A stretch of DNA of 64,000 nt from Streptomyces sp. NBC_01294 (GTDB lineage Bacteria > Actinomycetota > Actinomycetes > Streptomycetales > Streptomycetaceae). The notes below the pieces were generated by a model. That model did not search any database. It was given only the letters and a program-made list of their open reading frames with translations, and had not been told where the DNA came from. The first letter of the stretch is position 1; each line of letters opens with the position of its first letter. A program made the translations under genes and the position numbers. The DNA is taken from assembly GCF_035917235.1 (NCBI RefSeq), contig NZ_CP108423.1, positions 5,299,501 through 5,363,500 on the forward strand, in the 5' to 3' direction. This document shows, one piece after another, positions 50,987 to 59,722 of the stretch.

Positions 50987-51103
50987 CTACCGTGCTGCCT
51001 CGGAAATCAGGACGAAGCACCATCCGGTGGGGTCGTCCGTGCCGAGGGCGGAGCCGTCGAGGTTCTCTATGATCAGGTCGTCGGTGCCGGAGTTGATCTG
51101 CAT
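50987..51103 (-). CDS. Candidate RiPP precursor peptide (38 aa)
   Basis: A short gene directly before the YcaO gene, with a strong ribosome site (GAGGAGG, seven bases before ATG 51103). The acidic N-terminal part contains DDLIIENLDGSAL, a typical leader-like helix. The C-terminal part is GWCFVLISEAAR, holding the only Cys (Cys29). Position, strand, spacing of seven bases to the YcaO start and leader-like composition support a precursor. With one Cys, one Ser and nearby Thr in the core, a single thiazoline at Cys29 is the simplest prediction. There is no clear GG or GA protease site. No similar known family comes to mind. Confidence 0.75.
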   Translation of the reverse strand: MQINSGTDDLIIENLDGSALGTDDPTGWCFVLISEAAR

Positions 51104-51200
51104 TGCCGCCTCCTCTGATCCGCAGCCGGTCGTCGCTGCGGTGCCCGAAGTCTCCAGCGCGTCAACTGCGCTACGCCATACGCTGATTCACGTTCCCCGT

Positions 51201-51213
51201 GTGAATTCTTCAC
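51201..51213. promoter_or_regulatory. Small inverted repeat in the precursor/SARP divergent promoter
   Basis: GTGAA-TTC-TTCAC, with a related TTCACG about 15 bases to its left. It lies between the divergent precursor peptide and SARP genes and may bind the response regulator or SARP. Pattern only. Confidence 0.3.
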
Positions 51214-51304
51214 ATGGGAGAGATGTGCAGCTCAGTGGGCAACTCCGGGCCGTCTCGGCATGCTGGGAGTCGAGATCGATAGGTGCGATGCCTGGAGGAA
51301 TGCA

Positions 51305-52186
51305 ATGTCCGAAGGCCCCAAAGGATTCGACCCCGTCAACGCCGGGCAGCGCCCCGGACCGCTGAGCATCGGGCTGCTCGGCTCGCTGTCCCTGCATCTC
51401 GACCGGACGCCGGTGACGGCCAGCGCGCCCAAGCAGCGGCAGGTGCTGGCTCTGCTCGCGCTGAACGCGGGCAGGGTCGTCACGGTGCCGGCGCTCATCG
51501 AGGAGCTGTGGGGCGACCGGCCCCCGCGCAGCCACGCCACCACCCTGCAGACGTACGTCCTGCAGCTGCGCAACGCGCTGGCGGCCGCCGACTCGGGCCG
51601 TCCGGGCGTCCGGCAGATACTCAGCACCTGCCACAACGGCTACCTCCTCGAGGACGGCGCCTGTACGACGGACGTCGAGGTGTTCGAGTACCGGGTGCGC
51701 GCCGGACGCGCCGCCTCCGAGGCGGGCGACCACCGCCGCGCCTCCGAGGAGCTGCGCCAGGCGCTGCAGTTGTGGCGGGGGCCCGCGCTGGTGGACGTCC
51801 GCAAGGGCACGGTCCTGGAGATCGAGGCGGTGTCGCTGGAGGAGAGCCGGCTCGGCGCGCTGGAGCGGCGCATCGAGTCGGACCTGGCCCTCGGGCGCCA
51901 CGCCGACCTGCTCGGCGAGCTGACGCGGGTGGTGGCGAGGAACCCGATGAACGAGAACCTCTGCGCCTACCTGATGATCGCGCTCTACCGGGCGGGCCGG
52001 GTCGGACGCTCGCTGGAGGCGTTCCACCACCTCAGGGCCGTGCTCAACCACGAGCTGGGCGTCGAGCCCTGCCCGCGCCTGCAGAACCTGCAGACGGCGA
52101 TCCTGTCGGGGGCGCCGGCGCTGGACGTCTGGTCCGTGTCGTGGTCCCCCGAGGAGTTCGCCGCGAGCCGCCTCGCACGGGTCTAG
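51305..52186 (+). CDS. SARP-family transcriptional activator
   Basis: A 293-aa Streptomyces antibiotic regulatory protein. An OmpR-like winged helix (about 19-105: LGSLSLHLDRTPVTASAPKQRQVLALLALN, then ELWGDRPPRSHATTLQTYVLQLR) is followed by the bacterial transcriptional activation domain (about 115-260). The ATG at 51305 follows GGAGGA. It is divergent from the precursor-YcaO pair and is the only SARP in the window. It is the natural candidate for activating the polyketide promoters, the RiPP pair, or both. The protein lacks the ATPase and TPR domains of large SARPs. Confidence 0.93.
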   Translation: MSEGPKGFDPVNAGQRPGPLSIGLLGSLSLHLDRTPVTASAPKQRQVLALLALNAGRVVTVPALIEELWGDRPPRSHATTLQTYVLQLRNALAAADSGRPGVRQILSTCHNGYLLEDGACTTDVEVFEYRVRAGRAASEAGDHRRASEELRQALQLWRGPALVDVRKGTVLEIEAVSLEESRLGALERRIESDLALGRHADLLGELTRVVARNPMNENLCAYLMIALYRAGRVGRSLEAFHHLRAVLNHELGVEPCPRLQNLQTAILSGAPALDVWSVSWSPEEFAASRLARV

Positions 52187-52402
52187 CCGGCCTCGGCGGA
52201 CGGGAGCCGCGTGCCGGTCACCTGCCGGCCGTCGCCCAGAAGGGAAAAAAGAAGGGTGGGCTGCTCGCCGGACGGGTCTTCCGGCGCGTATGGAGCAAGG
52301 TCCGCGAGGCTGTGCTCGACGAGCGCGAGCACAGCACGAGGAGGGCTTACGCCGCCGCTACGGTACGCGCATTACATTGCGGCAGACGGCGGACCTGCAG
52401 GA

Positions 52403-52425
52403 AAGCCCTCCGCGAGGGAGGGCTT
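52403..52425. terminator. Short hairpin between the SARP gene and the tRNA
   Basis: AAGCCCTC (52403-52410) pairs with GAGGGCTT (52418-52425). It may end SARP transcription or the opposing tRNA transcript. The rest of 52187-52402 has no gene I can support; one open frame through it runs on into the tRNA and is not credible. Confidence 0.5.
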
Positions 52426-52443
52426 GAGGGTGGGACGTGAGAG

Positions 52444-52516
52444 TGCCCCCGGCAGGACTCGAACCTGCGGCCAAGTGCTTAGAAGGCACCTGCTCTATCC
52501 ACTGAGCTACGGGGGC
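52444..52516 (-). tRNA. tRNA-Arg (anticodon TCT)
   Basis: A 73-nt cloverleaf on the minus strand: acceptor GCCCCCG pairs with CGGGGGC, D-arm GCTCAGTGGATAGAGC, anticodon loop CTTCTAA with TCT, T-arm with GGTTCGAGTCC. No CCA is encoded. It lies between the SARP gene and the conserved chromosomal genes and may mark the right border of the acquired cluster, since tRNA genes are common integration sites. Confidence 0.95.
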
Positions 52517-52842
52517 CGGAAGGTGGCCTTGGTGGGCCTGGAGCCCCTGGTGGGGGTGGGACTTCGATCCGTACCGGGTCAAGGATAGGGCTCCGGTTGC
52601 CTTGTCCCGGTTGCTTCACTCGCGGGCCACGATGTGGAGGTTCGGTGAAGCGGTCCCGATAATCGCAGGCAGGTGCGATTCTCGCATCGCTTTTGCGCCG
52701 CGGCGCCCCTGGTGTTGTGCACTCGTTATGCCTGCGCCCCACTCGTCCGTCGTGCCCAGATTGTCCCACTGGAGTCGCGGTCGGCGCGCAGAGGACTTAT
52801 AAGCTTCAAAAATGGTCCCAAATTGGGCATTCTTCGCATGTG
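52517..52842. other. Intergenic region upstream of the GTPase gene pair
   Basis: 326 bases between the tRNA and the first GTPase gene. No ORF with a ribosome site is seen. The composition becomes more AT-rich near 52795-52840, and the GTPase gene begins with GTG codons lacking a clear Shine-Dalgarno site, so a promoter with a very short or absent leader is possible. Confidence 0.4.
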
Positions 52843-54471
52843 GTGACCTTGGATGTTCGGCCTCAGCTGCTCGATGCCCTGTCCGCCCTGCGCGACCGGG
52901 TCGCGTCCGTGCGTCTGCCGCTGCCCCTGCCCGGCGCTCCGCGCGCCCGCCAGACCAGAGCCGAGCTGCTCGCGCAGCTCGACGACTACCTCGTACCCCG
53001 GCTGAAGGCGCCCGAGGCGCCCATGCTCGCCGTCGTGGGCGGGTCCACCGGGGCCGGTAAGTCCACCCTCGTCAACTCCCTCGTCGGACGACAGGTCAGC
53101 GAAGCCGGGGTGCTGCGTCCGACCACGCGCACACCGGTGCTCGTCTGCCACCCGGATGACCACCACTGGTTCGCCGGAATGCGCGTCCTGCCCGATCTGA
53201 TGCGGGTGTGGGTGCCGCACGAAGAGGAGGACAGGCCCCCCGCCGCCAAGTCCCCGGCCCGCGACCGCGGCCACGGCGCCGGCGCCGGCCACGCGACCCG
53301 CGAGATGCGGATCGAGACCGTCTCCACCCTGCCGCGCGGCCTGGCCATCCTCGACGCCCCCGACATCGACTCCCTCGTGGTCGAGAACCGGACACTCGCC
53401 GCCGAACTCATCTGCGCCGCCGACGTCTGGGTGATGGTCACCACCGCCTCGCGGTACGCCGACGCCGTCCCCTGGCACCTGCTGCGCACCGCCAAGCAGT
53501 ACAAGGCCACCCTGATCACCGTCCTCGACCGCGTCCCGCACCAGGTCCTCGCCGAGGTCTCAAGGCAGTACGGGGCCCTGCTCACCAAGGCCGGGCTGGG
53601 CGACGTACCGCGCTTCACCGTCCCGGAGCTGCCCGAGTCGGCCGGAGGGGGCGGGCTGTTGCCGGCCAGCGCCGTCGCCCCGCTCTTCGCCTGGCTCGCC
53701 CACCACGCGCAGGACCCGGCCGCCCGGCAGTACGCCGTCGGGCGCACCGCGCTGGGCGCGCTGGACTCCCTCGGGCGCCGGATGCCCGAACTCGCCTCCG
53801 CCGTCGCCGCCCAGCACGCCGCCGCCGTACGGCTGACGTCGGCCGTCGAGGACGCGTACAAACGCGAGGGCAAGCGGGTCCGGGGCCGCCTCGACCACGG
53901 CGCCGTACTGGCCGGGGACGCGCTGACCCGGTGGCGCGGCTACCCGCTCGACACCAGCGCCGACGAACTCCTGGACTCGCTCGCCGAGTCCCTCGCCGCA
54001 CTGCTCCAGTGCGCCGTCGCCGCCGCCGACGAACGGATCGCCGAGGCCTGGCGGCGCGAGCCGGCCGCCGGGGCCGTGCCGCTGCCCGCGCCCGACCGGG
54101 AGGCGGGGGAACGCATCGGCATGGCCGTACGCCACTGGCGGCGCGTGCTGGAGGAACTCGCCGAGGAGGAGGTCGCCAAGCTGGACCGGCAGCCCGCGCC
54201 CGACCCCGACGGCGTCGCGGCCCTCCTCGTCGCCGCCCTCCTAGGCGGCAAGCGGGCCCGGCCCGCGGGCGAACGGCTCGCCGAACGGATCGGCGCCCAG
54301 GCCGCCCTGCGGCTGCGCGACCGGGGCGGGGAGCTGGTCGGCGACCACCTCGACCAGGTGCTGCGCGGCGAACGCGACCGCCGCCTCGCCCCGTTGGAAG
54401 CGCTCGAAGTGTCCCCGGAACCACAGGCCGAGCTGATTGCCGCGCTGTCCGTACTGCAGAAGGAGAGGTGA
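52843..54471 (+). CDS. Dynamin/YfjP-like GTPase, first of a pair
   Basis: A 542-aa P-loop GTPase. G1 loop [10 protein letters not shown] at about 68-77, [10 protein letters not shown] switch region near 92-101, DAPDIDSL as the G3 box near 173. The C-terminal half is helical. It forms with the next gene a pair that is conserved in Streptomyces and is probably involved in membrane remodelling or stress. The GTG at 52843 (or 52840) starts [13 protein letters not shown], the start common in relatives as I recall. It ends four bases before the second GTPase gene. Confidence 0.82.
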   Translation: MTLDVRPQLLDALSALRDRVASVRLPLPLPGAPRARQTRAELLAQLDDYLVPRLKAPEAPMLAVVGGSTGAGKSTLVNSLVGRQVSEAGVLRPTTRTPVLVCHPDDHHWFAGMRVLPDLMRVWVPHEEEDRPPAAKSPARDRGHGAGAGHATREMRIETVSTLPRGLAILDAPDIDSLVVENRTLAAELICAADVWVMVTTASRYADAVPWHLLRTAKQYKATLITVLDRVPHQVLAEVSRQYGALLTKAGLGDVPRFTVPELPESAGGGGLLPASAVAPLFAWLAHHAQDPAARQYAVGRTALGALDSLGRRMPELASAVAAQHAAAVRLTSAVEDAYKREGKRVRGRLDHGAVLAGDALTRWRGYPLDTSADELLDSLAESLAALLQCAVAAADERIAEAWRREPAAGAVPLPAPDREAGERIGMAVRHWRRVLEELAEEEVAKLDRQPAPDPDGVAALLVAALLGGKRARPAGERLAERIGAQAALRLRDRGGELVGDHLDQVLRGERDRRLAPLEALEVSPEPQAELIAALSVLQKER

Positions 54472-54475
54472 CGCG

Positions 54476-56320
54476 GTGACCGCCCTGACCGACCGCACCG
54501 ACGACCGCTGGGACGACGGACTCATCGCGCGCTCGCGCCCCCGGACCGCCGGCGGGGGCGAGGAGGACGGGGCCGACGGGGGCGACGAGGGCGACGAGGC
54601 CCTCGTACGGGCCGTCTCCGGCGCGGGCAGCGACGGCGGCAAGTCGACCGCGCCGCCGCTCAGCCCCGAGGGGCAGGCGCTGCGCCTGCGCCTCGACGCG
54701 CTGCGCCAGCTGGTCGGGCTGTCCCGGACCCGGCTCGACGGCAAGACCCTCGCCGAGGCCGGGCGGGTCCTGGACGAGGCGGCGGCGCGGCGCGGACTCT
54801 CCCCCCAGCACACGGTCGTCGCGATCGCCGGAGCCACCGGAAGCGGCAAGTCCACGCTCTTCAATTCACTCGCCGGGGTGCAGATCTCCGAGACCGGGCT
54901 GCGTCGCCCGACCACCGCGGCGCCCATCGCGTGCAGCTGGTCGGACGGGGCCGCCGGACTCCTGGACCGGCTGGAGATCCCGGGGCGGCTGCGGCGCCGG
55001 CCCCGCGAGACCTCGGAGGCAGAGGCGCTGCGCGGGATGGTCCTCGTCGACCTGCCGGACCTGGACTCGGCGGTCGGCGCGCACCGCGACCACGTGGACC
55101 GCGTCCTGGCGCTCGTCGACGCCGTGGTGTGGGTGGTGGACCCGGAGAAGTACGCCGACGCGGTGCTGCACGAGCGCTACCTGCGGCCGCTGGCCGGGCA
55201 CGCGGAGGTGACCTTCGTCGTGCTGAACCAGGTCGACCGGCTGCCCGGCGAGGCCGCCGACCTCGTAATGGACGACCTGCGCCGGCTCCTCGACGAGGAC
55301 GGCATCGCGCTCGGCGAACACGGCGAGCCCGGCGCCACGGTCCTCGGGCTGTCCGCGCTGACCGGAGAGGGCGTCGGGGAACTGCGCGAACTCCTCGGAC
55401 AGTTCACCCAGGAGAAGGGCGCCGCGACCCGGCGCATCTGCGCCGACGTCGACCGCGCGGCCGTGCGCCTGCGGCCGCTCTACGTCGCCGACCGGCACTC
55501 CGCGCCGGAGATCGGCGAGGCCGCGCGCGCCGAGTTCGAGGACCGGCTCGCCGAGGCGGTCGGGGCCTACGCGGCCGGGCTCGCCGCCGAGCGCGCCTGG
55601 CGGCGCAACGCGGGGAAGGCGTGCGGGACGCCGTGGCTGCGGCTGTGGCGGTGGTACGAGGGCCGCCGCGCGCCGCGCACCCTCGCGGGACTGGCCGCCC
55701 TGGCGGCGATCGGCGGCCGGGGCCGGCCCGTCGCGGAGGCACCGGTCGAGGAGGAGGTGACCGCGCGTCAGCGCGTGGAGCAGGCCGTCCGGGCGGTCGC
55801 CGACGAGGCGGTCGCCGGCCTGCCCGAACCGTGGGCGCAGGCGGTCCGGGAGACCGCGGTGCGCGGCGCCGACCGGCTTCCGGAGGCTTTGGACGAGATC
55901 GCGGTGACCCTCGGCGCGGCGGTCGCGGTGCCGAGCGTCAAACCGCCCCGGCCGGCCTGGTGGCCGGCGGCGGTCCTGGCGCAGGCGGCCATGACCCTGC
56001 TGCAGATCTACGGCGGCCTGTGGCTGGTCGGGCAGATCGTCGGGGTCCTGGAGCCGAAACTGCTGCCGCCGGTGCTGCTGATGGTGGCGGGCATCATCGG
56101 CGGGCCGCTCGTGGAATGGGCCTGCTCGATCGCGGCCCGGGGCCCGGCGCGGCGGTTCGGGCAGGACGCGGACCGCAGGCTGCGGGAGGCGGCGGCCGGC
56201 TGCGGGCGGGCCCGGGTGCTGGAGCCGGTCGCGGCGGAGCTGCTGCGCTACCGGGAGGTGCGGGAGCAGTACGCCGCGGTGGCCGCAGGGGGGAGCAGGT
56301 TGTCCACAACCCGCCAGTAA
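54476..56320 (+). CDS. YfjP-like GTPase with membrane segment, second of a pair
   Basis: A 614-aa GTPase: an acidic, low-complexity N-terminus (residues 20-60), G1 loop GATGSGKST near 119-127, RRPTTAAPIACSW switch, G3-like VDLPDLDSAV, G4-like LNQVDRLPG. Two hydrophobic segments near 505-560 (AVLAQAAMTLLQIYGGLWLVGQIV, then VLLMVAGIIGGPLVEWA) anchor it to the membrane. The GTG at 54476 lies in AGGAGAGGTGACGCG context, four bases after the upstream gene, so the two are coupled. It probably forms a heteromer with the first GTPase at the membrane. Confidence 0.85.
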   Translation: MTALTDRTDDRWDDGLIARSRPRTAGGGEEDGADGGDEGDEALVRAVSGAGSDGGKSTAPPLSPEGQALRLRLDALRQLVGLSRTRLDGKTLAEAGRVLDEAAARRGLSPQHTVVAIAGATGSGKSTLFNSLAGVQISETGLRRPTTAAPIACSWSDGAAGLLDRLEIPGRLRRRPRETSEAEALRGMVLVDLPDLDSAVGAHRDHVDRVLALVDAVVWVVDPEKYADAVLHERYLRPLAGHAEVTFVVLNQVDRLPGEAADLVMDDLRRLLDEDGIALGEHGEPGATVLGLSALTGEGVGELRELLGQFTQEKGAATRRICADVDRAAVRLRPLYVADRHSAPEIGEAARAEFEDRLAEAVGAYAAGLAAERAWRRNAGKACGTPWLRLWRWYEGRRAPRTLAGLAALAAIGGRGRPVAEAPVEEEVTARQRVEQAVRAVADEAVAGLPEPWAQAVRETAVRGADRLPEALDEIAVTLGAAVAVPSVKPPRPAWWPAAVLAQAAMTLLQIYGGLWLVGQIVGVLEPKLLPPVLLMVAGIIGGPLVEWACSIAARGPARRFGQDADRRLREAAAGCGRARVLEPVAAELLRYREVREQYAAVAAGGSRLSTTRQ

Positions 56321-56419
56321 TCCACAGGCCGGAGCCGGGATCGGCGGCCTGCCCCAGCATGGGTCGTAGCTCGTACGGATGGCCCGTGCGGGCCCGATCG
56401 ACGGGGGAGGGCGGCCGGG

Positions 56420-56827
56420 ATGAACGACACCCAGGTGACGCTGGTGGGCTGCGTGGCGACACAGATCGACTACAAGGAGACGGTGAACGGTCCGTCGGCG
56501 CGGTTCCGCTTCGCGGTGACGCCGCGGTACTTCGACCGCCGCAAGGAGGTCTGGACCGACGGGGCCACCAGCTTCTACACCGTGTGGGCGCGGCGCACCC
56601 TCGCCGTGAACCTCGCCGGTTCCGTGTCGGTCGGCGAACCGCTGGTGGTGCACGGCCGGCTGCGCGTGCGGGAGGACCCGCCCGACGGCGAGGGCAGGCG
56701 GTGGGTGAGCGCGGAGATCGACGCGAGCGCCATCGGACACGACCTGACCCGCGGCACCGCGGCCTTCCGGCGCGTGGTGAAGACGGACACGCCGCTGATG
56801 GCTACTCAGAAGGCGGCGGTGGTCTGA
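56420..56827 (+). CDS. Single-stranded DNA-binding protein (SSB-like)
   Basis: A 135-aa OB-fold protein: NDTQVTLVGCVATQIDYKE, then FRFAVTPRYFDRRKEVWTDGATSFYTVWARRTLAVNLAGSVSVGEPLVVHGRLRV, matching the SSB core to about residue 105. It lacks the long Gly/Pro-rich C-terminal tail and the acidic tip of the replicative SSB, so it is probably an accessory SSB. The ATG at 56420 follows GGAGGGCGGCCGGG. It lies 100 bp after the GTPase pair, a gene order I associate with Streptomyces chromosomes. Confidence 0.85.
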   Translation: MNDTQVTLVGCVATQIDYKETVNGPSARFRFAVTPRYFDRRKEVWTDGATSFYTVWARRTLAVNLAGSVSVGEPLVVHGRLRVREDPPDGEGRRWVSAEIDASAIGHDLTRGTAAFRRVVKTDTPLMATQKAAVV

Positions 56828-56895
56828 GTGTTCGAGACGGTTAGGATTCCCCGGTACTCACGGGCACCTGGGTCTTTGGCCCGAAGGGGAAGACT

Positions 56896-58131
56896 GTGTC
56901 GATTGCCGTTCCCGCATCCTCCGCTCCTGATTCCACTCCCGCGCCTGCCTCTCTCGAACCTCCCGCCGCGGTACGGGGCTCCGCGCGCCGGCCGCTCGCG
57001 GTCGCCCTGCTGGCCGCGGCCCTCGCCGCCGCGCCCGGCGCCCGGGCGGCCGCCGACTCCGGCCCGGTCGCCTCCCGGTCACCGGAGGGCGCGAGCGCCG
57101 TGCTCGACGGGCTGAAGACGTACGGGCAGGCGGTCCTCCACTCCGGGGACGGCTCGGTCCGGCACATCCCCGCCGGTCTCTACGAGATGCGGGTCGACGG
57201 CGGCGGGATGCTCCAGACGTACGGGGTCGGCGTGGCGGGCAACGCCCAGCCGCAGGCCCGGTACACCGAGAGCGGCTGGGGCGGCAGCCCGCTCGCCGGG
57301 AACCGGGAGGCGGGCCGGATCCGCTGGGTCCTGGAGCACTCCTACCCGCAGCTGAACGACCTGGCCGGGCTCGCCAAGGCGGCCGGCGCCGTCTCGCTCA
57401 CCGCGGAGAGCGCGGCCGCAGGGACCCAGGTGGCGATCTGGCGGCTGTCGGACGGCGTGCGGGTCGAGGCCGCGGACCCGGCCGCGGAGAAGCTGGCCGA
57501 CTACCTGCAGCGGGCGGCGCGGCAGCTGCCGGAGCCGCCGGCCTCGCTGGGGCTGGACCCGGGCGACGTGTCGGGCGCGGTGGGCACCCGGCTCGGCCCG
57601 GTGACCGTGCGGACCGGGGCGCGGAGCGTGTCGGTCATCCCGGACGCGGCGGCCGTCGCGATGGGGGTGCGGGTGGTCGACGCCGAGGGGCGGCCGCTGG
57701 ACACCGCCGTCAACGGGAGCCGGCTGTACTTCGAGGTGCCCGAGGGCACCCCCGACGGGACGGCCTCGGTCACCGTCCAGGGCGCGACCAAGGTGCCGGT
57801 CGGCCGGGTCTTCACCAGCGGGGTGCCGGCCCAGGCGCAGATCGTGGCCGGCTCCAGCGAGTCCGCGGCCGCCGCCACGGCCCGCGCCCTGTGGCCGCAG
57901 CCCCCGGTGGCCCAGGCCGGGACGGACCCGGGCACGACCGCCGGTTCGGCGGTGGAGGCGCTGGGCGCGCCGTCCGCGGCCGTCCCGACCTCCCCGGAAG
58001 AGGAGCGCCTGGCGACCAGCGGCAGCTCGGCGGCCACCCCGGTCATCGCCTCCCTCGCGGTGGGCCTGGTGGTCCTGGGCGGCCTGGTGGTCCTGCTGCT
58101 CCGCAAGCGACCGCTGGACGAGGAGGACTGA
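56896..58131 (+). CDS. Thioester-domain-like surface protein lacking the thioester Cys
   Basis: A 411-aa exported protein. A signal peptide lies around 30-52 (RRPLAVALLAAALAAAPGARA). Residues about 85-200 resemble the TQXA/thioester domain: YEMRVDGGG, GRIRWVLEHSYPQL and GTQVAIWRLSDGV with the Gln of the usual Cys-Gln bond. The Cys position reads TYGVGV (Gly), and the whole protein has no Cys, so the thioester cannot form. The C-terminus has LATSG, a near-miss to the LAxTG sortase E signal, a membrane helix and an RKRPLDEED tail. The GTG start follows GAAGGGGAAG. Confidence 0.8.
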   Translation: MSIAVPASSAPDSTPAPASLEPPAAVRGSARRPLAVALLAAALAAAPGARAAADSGPVASRSPEGASAVLDGLKTYGQAVLHSGDGSVRHIPAGLYEMRVDGGGMLQTYGVGVAGNAQPQARYTESGWGGSPLAGNREAGRIRWVLEHSYPQLNDLAGLAKAAGAVSLTAESAAAGTQVAIWRLSDGVRVEAADPAAEKLADYLQRAARQLPEPPASLGLDPGDVSGAVGTRLGPVTVRTGARSVSVIPDAAAVAMGVRVVDAEGRPLDTAVNGSRLYFEVPEGTPDGTASVTVQGATKVPVGRVFTSGVPAQAQIVAGSSESAAAATARALWPQPPVAQAGTDPGTTAGSAVEALGAPSAAVPTSPEEERLATSGSSAATPVIASLAVGLVVLGGLVVLLLRKRPLDEED

Positions 58132-58230
58132 GGGCCCGGCGGGTGGGACCCGGTGGGCCCGGGTGGGTCCGCGTGGGCCGGGTGGCCGCGGGTTCGATTT
58201 CGGACCCGCTGCCCGGGGTAGGGGCAGGAG

Positions 58231-59706
58231 ATGGCTGATCAAGAACTGACCTGGCCGCGCCTCCTCGCACGAGGGGACCGACGGCTGTTCGACGCGGTGG
58301 CCCGGCGGCACTGGCCGGGGGCCGACCGGGTGCTGCCGCGGCTCGGGAGGGCCGCGAACCACGGCGTGCTGTGGGGCGGGGCCGCCGCGGCGATCGCCGT
58401 CTTCGGCTCGGCCGGGGCCCGCAAGGCCGCCGTGCGCGGCGTCGCCTCGCTGGCGCTGGCCTCCGCGACCATCAACACCGTCGGCAAATGGTCCGTACGT
58501 CGGCCGCGGCCGCTGCTGCACGGCGTGCCGCCGGTGCGGCAGCTGGCCACGCAGCCGCAGACCACCTCCTTCCCGTCCGGGCACTCGGCGTCGGCCTTCG
58601 CCTTCGCCGCCGGGGTGGCCCTGGAGTCCCCGGGCTGGGGGGCCGCGGTCGCTCCCGTGGCCGCGTCCGTGGCGTTCTCCCGGGTCTACACCGGCGTGCA
58701 CTACCCCTCCGACGTGCTCGCGGGCGCGGCACTGGGGGTGGCCGCGGCCTTCGTCGTACGCCGCCTCGCGCGGGACGCGCAGGAGGCCCGGGTCGTGCCG
58801 GGCGACGAGCGGACGGCCACCGGCGTCCCCGCCCTGCCCGACGGGGCCGGGCTCACGGTGGTGGTCAACAACGGGTCGGGGACGGCCGCGACCGCGGGGC
58901 TCGACGTACTGCGCCGGCGGCTCCCCAAGGCCGAGGTGATCGCGTGCCAGGCCTCGGAGCTGCCCGCCGAACTGGCGTCGGCGGCCTCGCGGGCCACCGT
59001 CCTCGGCGTCTGCGGCGGCGACGGCACCGTCAACGCGGCCGCCACCGCGGCACTGCGGGCCGGGGTGCCGCTGGCCGTGTTCCCCGGCGGCACCCTCAAC
59101 CACTTCGCGATGGACCTCGGCCTCGCCGGCGCCGAGGACACCTGCCTGGCCCTGGTCCGGGGCGAGGCCGTCAGCGTCGGCGTGGGCCGCTTCTCCCCGG
59201 GGCCCGGGGGAGAGCACGGCTACTTCCTGAACAACTTCAGCATCGGCGCCTACCCCGAGCTGCTCGGCCACCGGCTGCGCTGGGGCCCGCGCATCGGCGG
59301 CGGCCCGGCCGCGCTGCTGGCGGCCTGGCGGGTGCTGCGCTCCCAGCGGCCCGTACGGCTGCGGCTGGCCGGGCGGCCCCGGTCCGTGTGGCTGCTCTTC
59401 GCCGGCAACGGCACCTACCACGGCACCGGCCCCACCCCCCGCCGCCGCGACAGCCTCGGCGAGGGCCTGCTCGACCTCCGGCTCGTCTACGGCGGCGGCC
59501 GCCCCGGCCCCCGGCTGCTGGCCGCGGCCCTCGCGGGCCCCCTGAGCCGCTCCCCGGTCCACACCGCCACCCGCCTGCGCAGCCTGCGCATCGGGGACAT
59601 CCCGGAGGGCACCCCGCTCGCCTACGACGGCGAGTACGCCGAGGCGCCGGCCGCACTCGTCCTCGACGAGATCCCGGACGCCCTCACGGTCTACCGCCCC
59701 CGCTGA
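58231..59706 (+). CDS. PAP2 phosphatase fused to a diacylglycerol-kinase-like domain
   Basis: A 491-aa two-domain protein. Residues about 20-175 are a membrane PAP2 phosphatase with KWSVRRPRP, SFPSGHSASA and SRVYTGVHYPSD as the three catalytic motifs. Residues about 200-490 are a DAGK-like lipid kinase with CGGDGTVNAAATAAL and FPGGTLNHFAMDLG. Such fusions are widespread in actinobacteria and act on membrane lipids or prenyl phosphates. The ATG has AGGAG immediately before it, with almost no spacing, so another start a little downstream is possible though none is obvious. Confidence 0.9.
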   Translation: MADQELTWPRLLARGDRRLFDAVARRHWPGADRVLPRLGRAANHGVLWGGAAAAIAVFGSAGARKAAVRGVASLALASATINTVGKWSVRRPRPLLHGVPPVRQLATQPQTTSFPSGHSASAFAFAAGVALESPGWGAAVAPVAASVAFSRVYTGVHYPSDVLAGAALGVAAAFVVRRLARDAQEARVVPGDERTATGVPALPDGAGLTVVVNNGSGTAATAGLDVLRRRLPKAEVIACQASELPAELASAASRATVLGVCGGDGTVNAAATAALRAGVPLAVFPGGTLNHFAMDLGLAGAEDTCLALVRGEAVSVGVGRFSPGPGGEHGYFLNNFSIGAYPELLGHRLRWGPRIGGGPAALLAAWRVLRSQRPVRLRLAGRPRSVWLLFAGNGTYHGTGPTPRRRDSLGEGLLDLRLVYGGGRPGPRLLAAALAGPLSRSPVHTATRLRSLRIGDIPEGTPLAYDGEYAEAPAALVLDEIPDALTVYRPR

Positions 59707-59722
59707 CCCCGGCCGCCGCCCG

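Noticed and set aside
50987..51103. Lanthipeptide or lasso precursor interpretation
   Set aside because: No lanthionine synthetase, lasso cyclase or B1/B2 proteins are nearby; the only modifying enzyme is the YcaO fusion.
52211..52588. Plus-strand 125-aa frame after the SARP gene
   Set aside because: It runs straight across the tRNA-Arg gene and has no recognisable domain or ribosome site.
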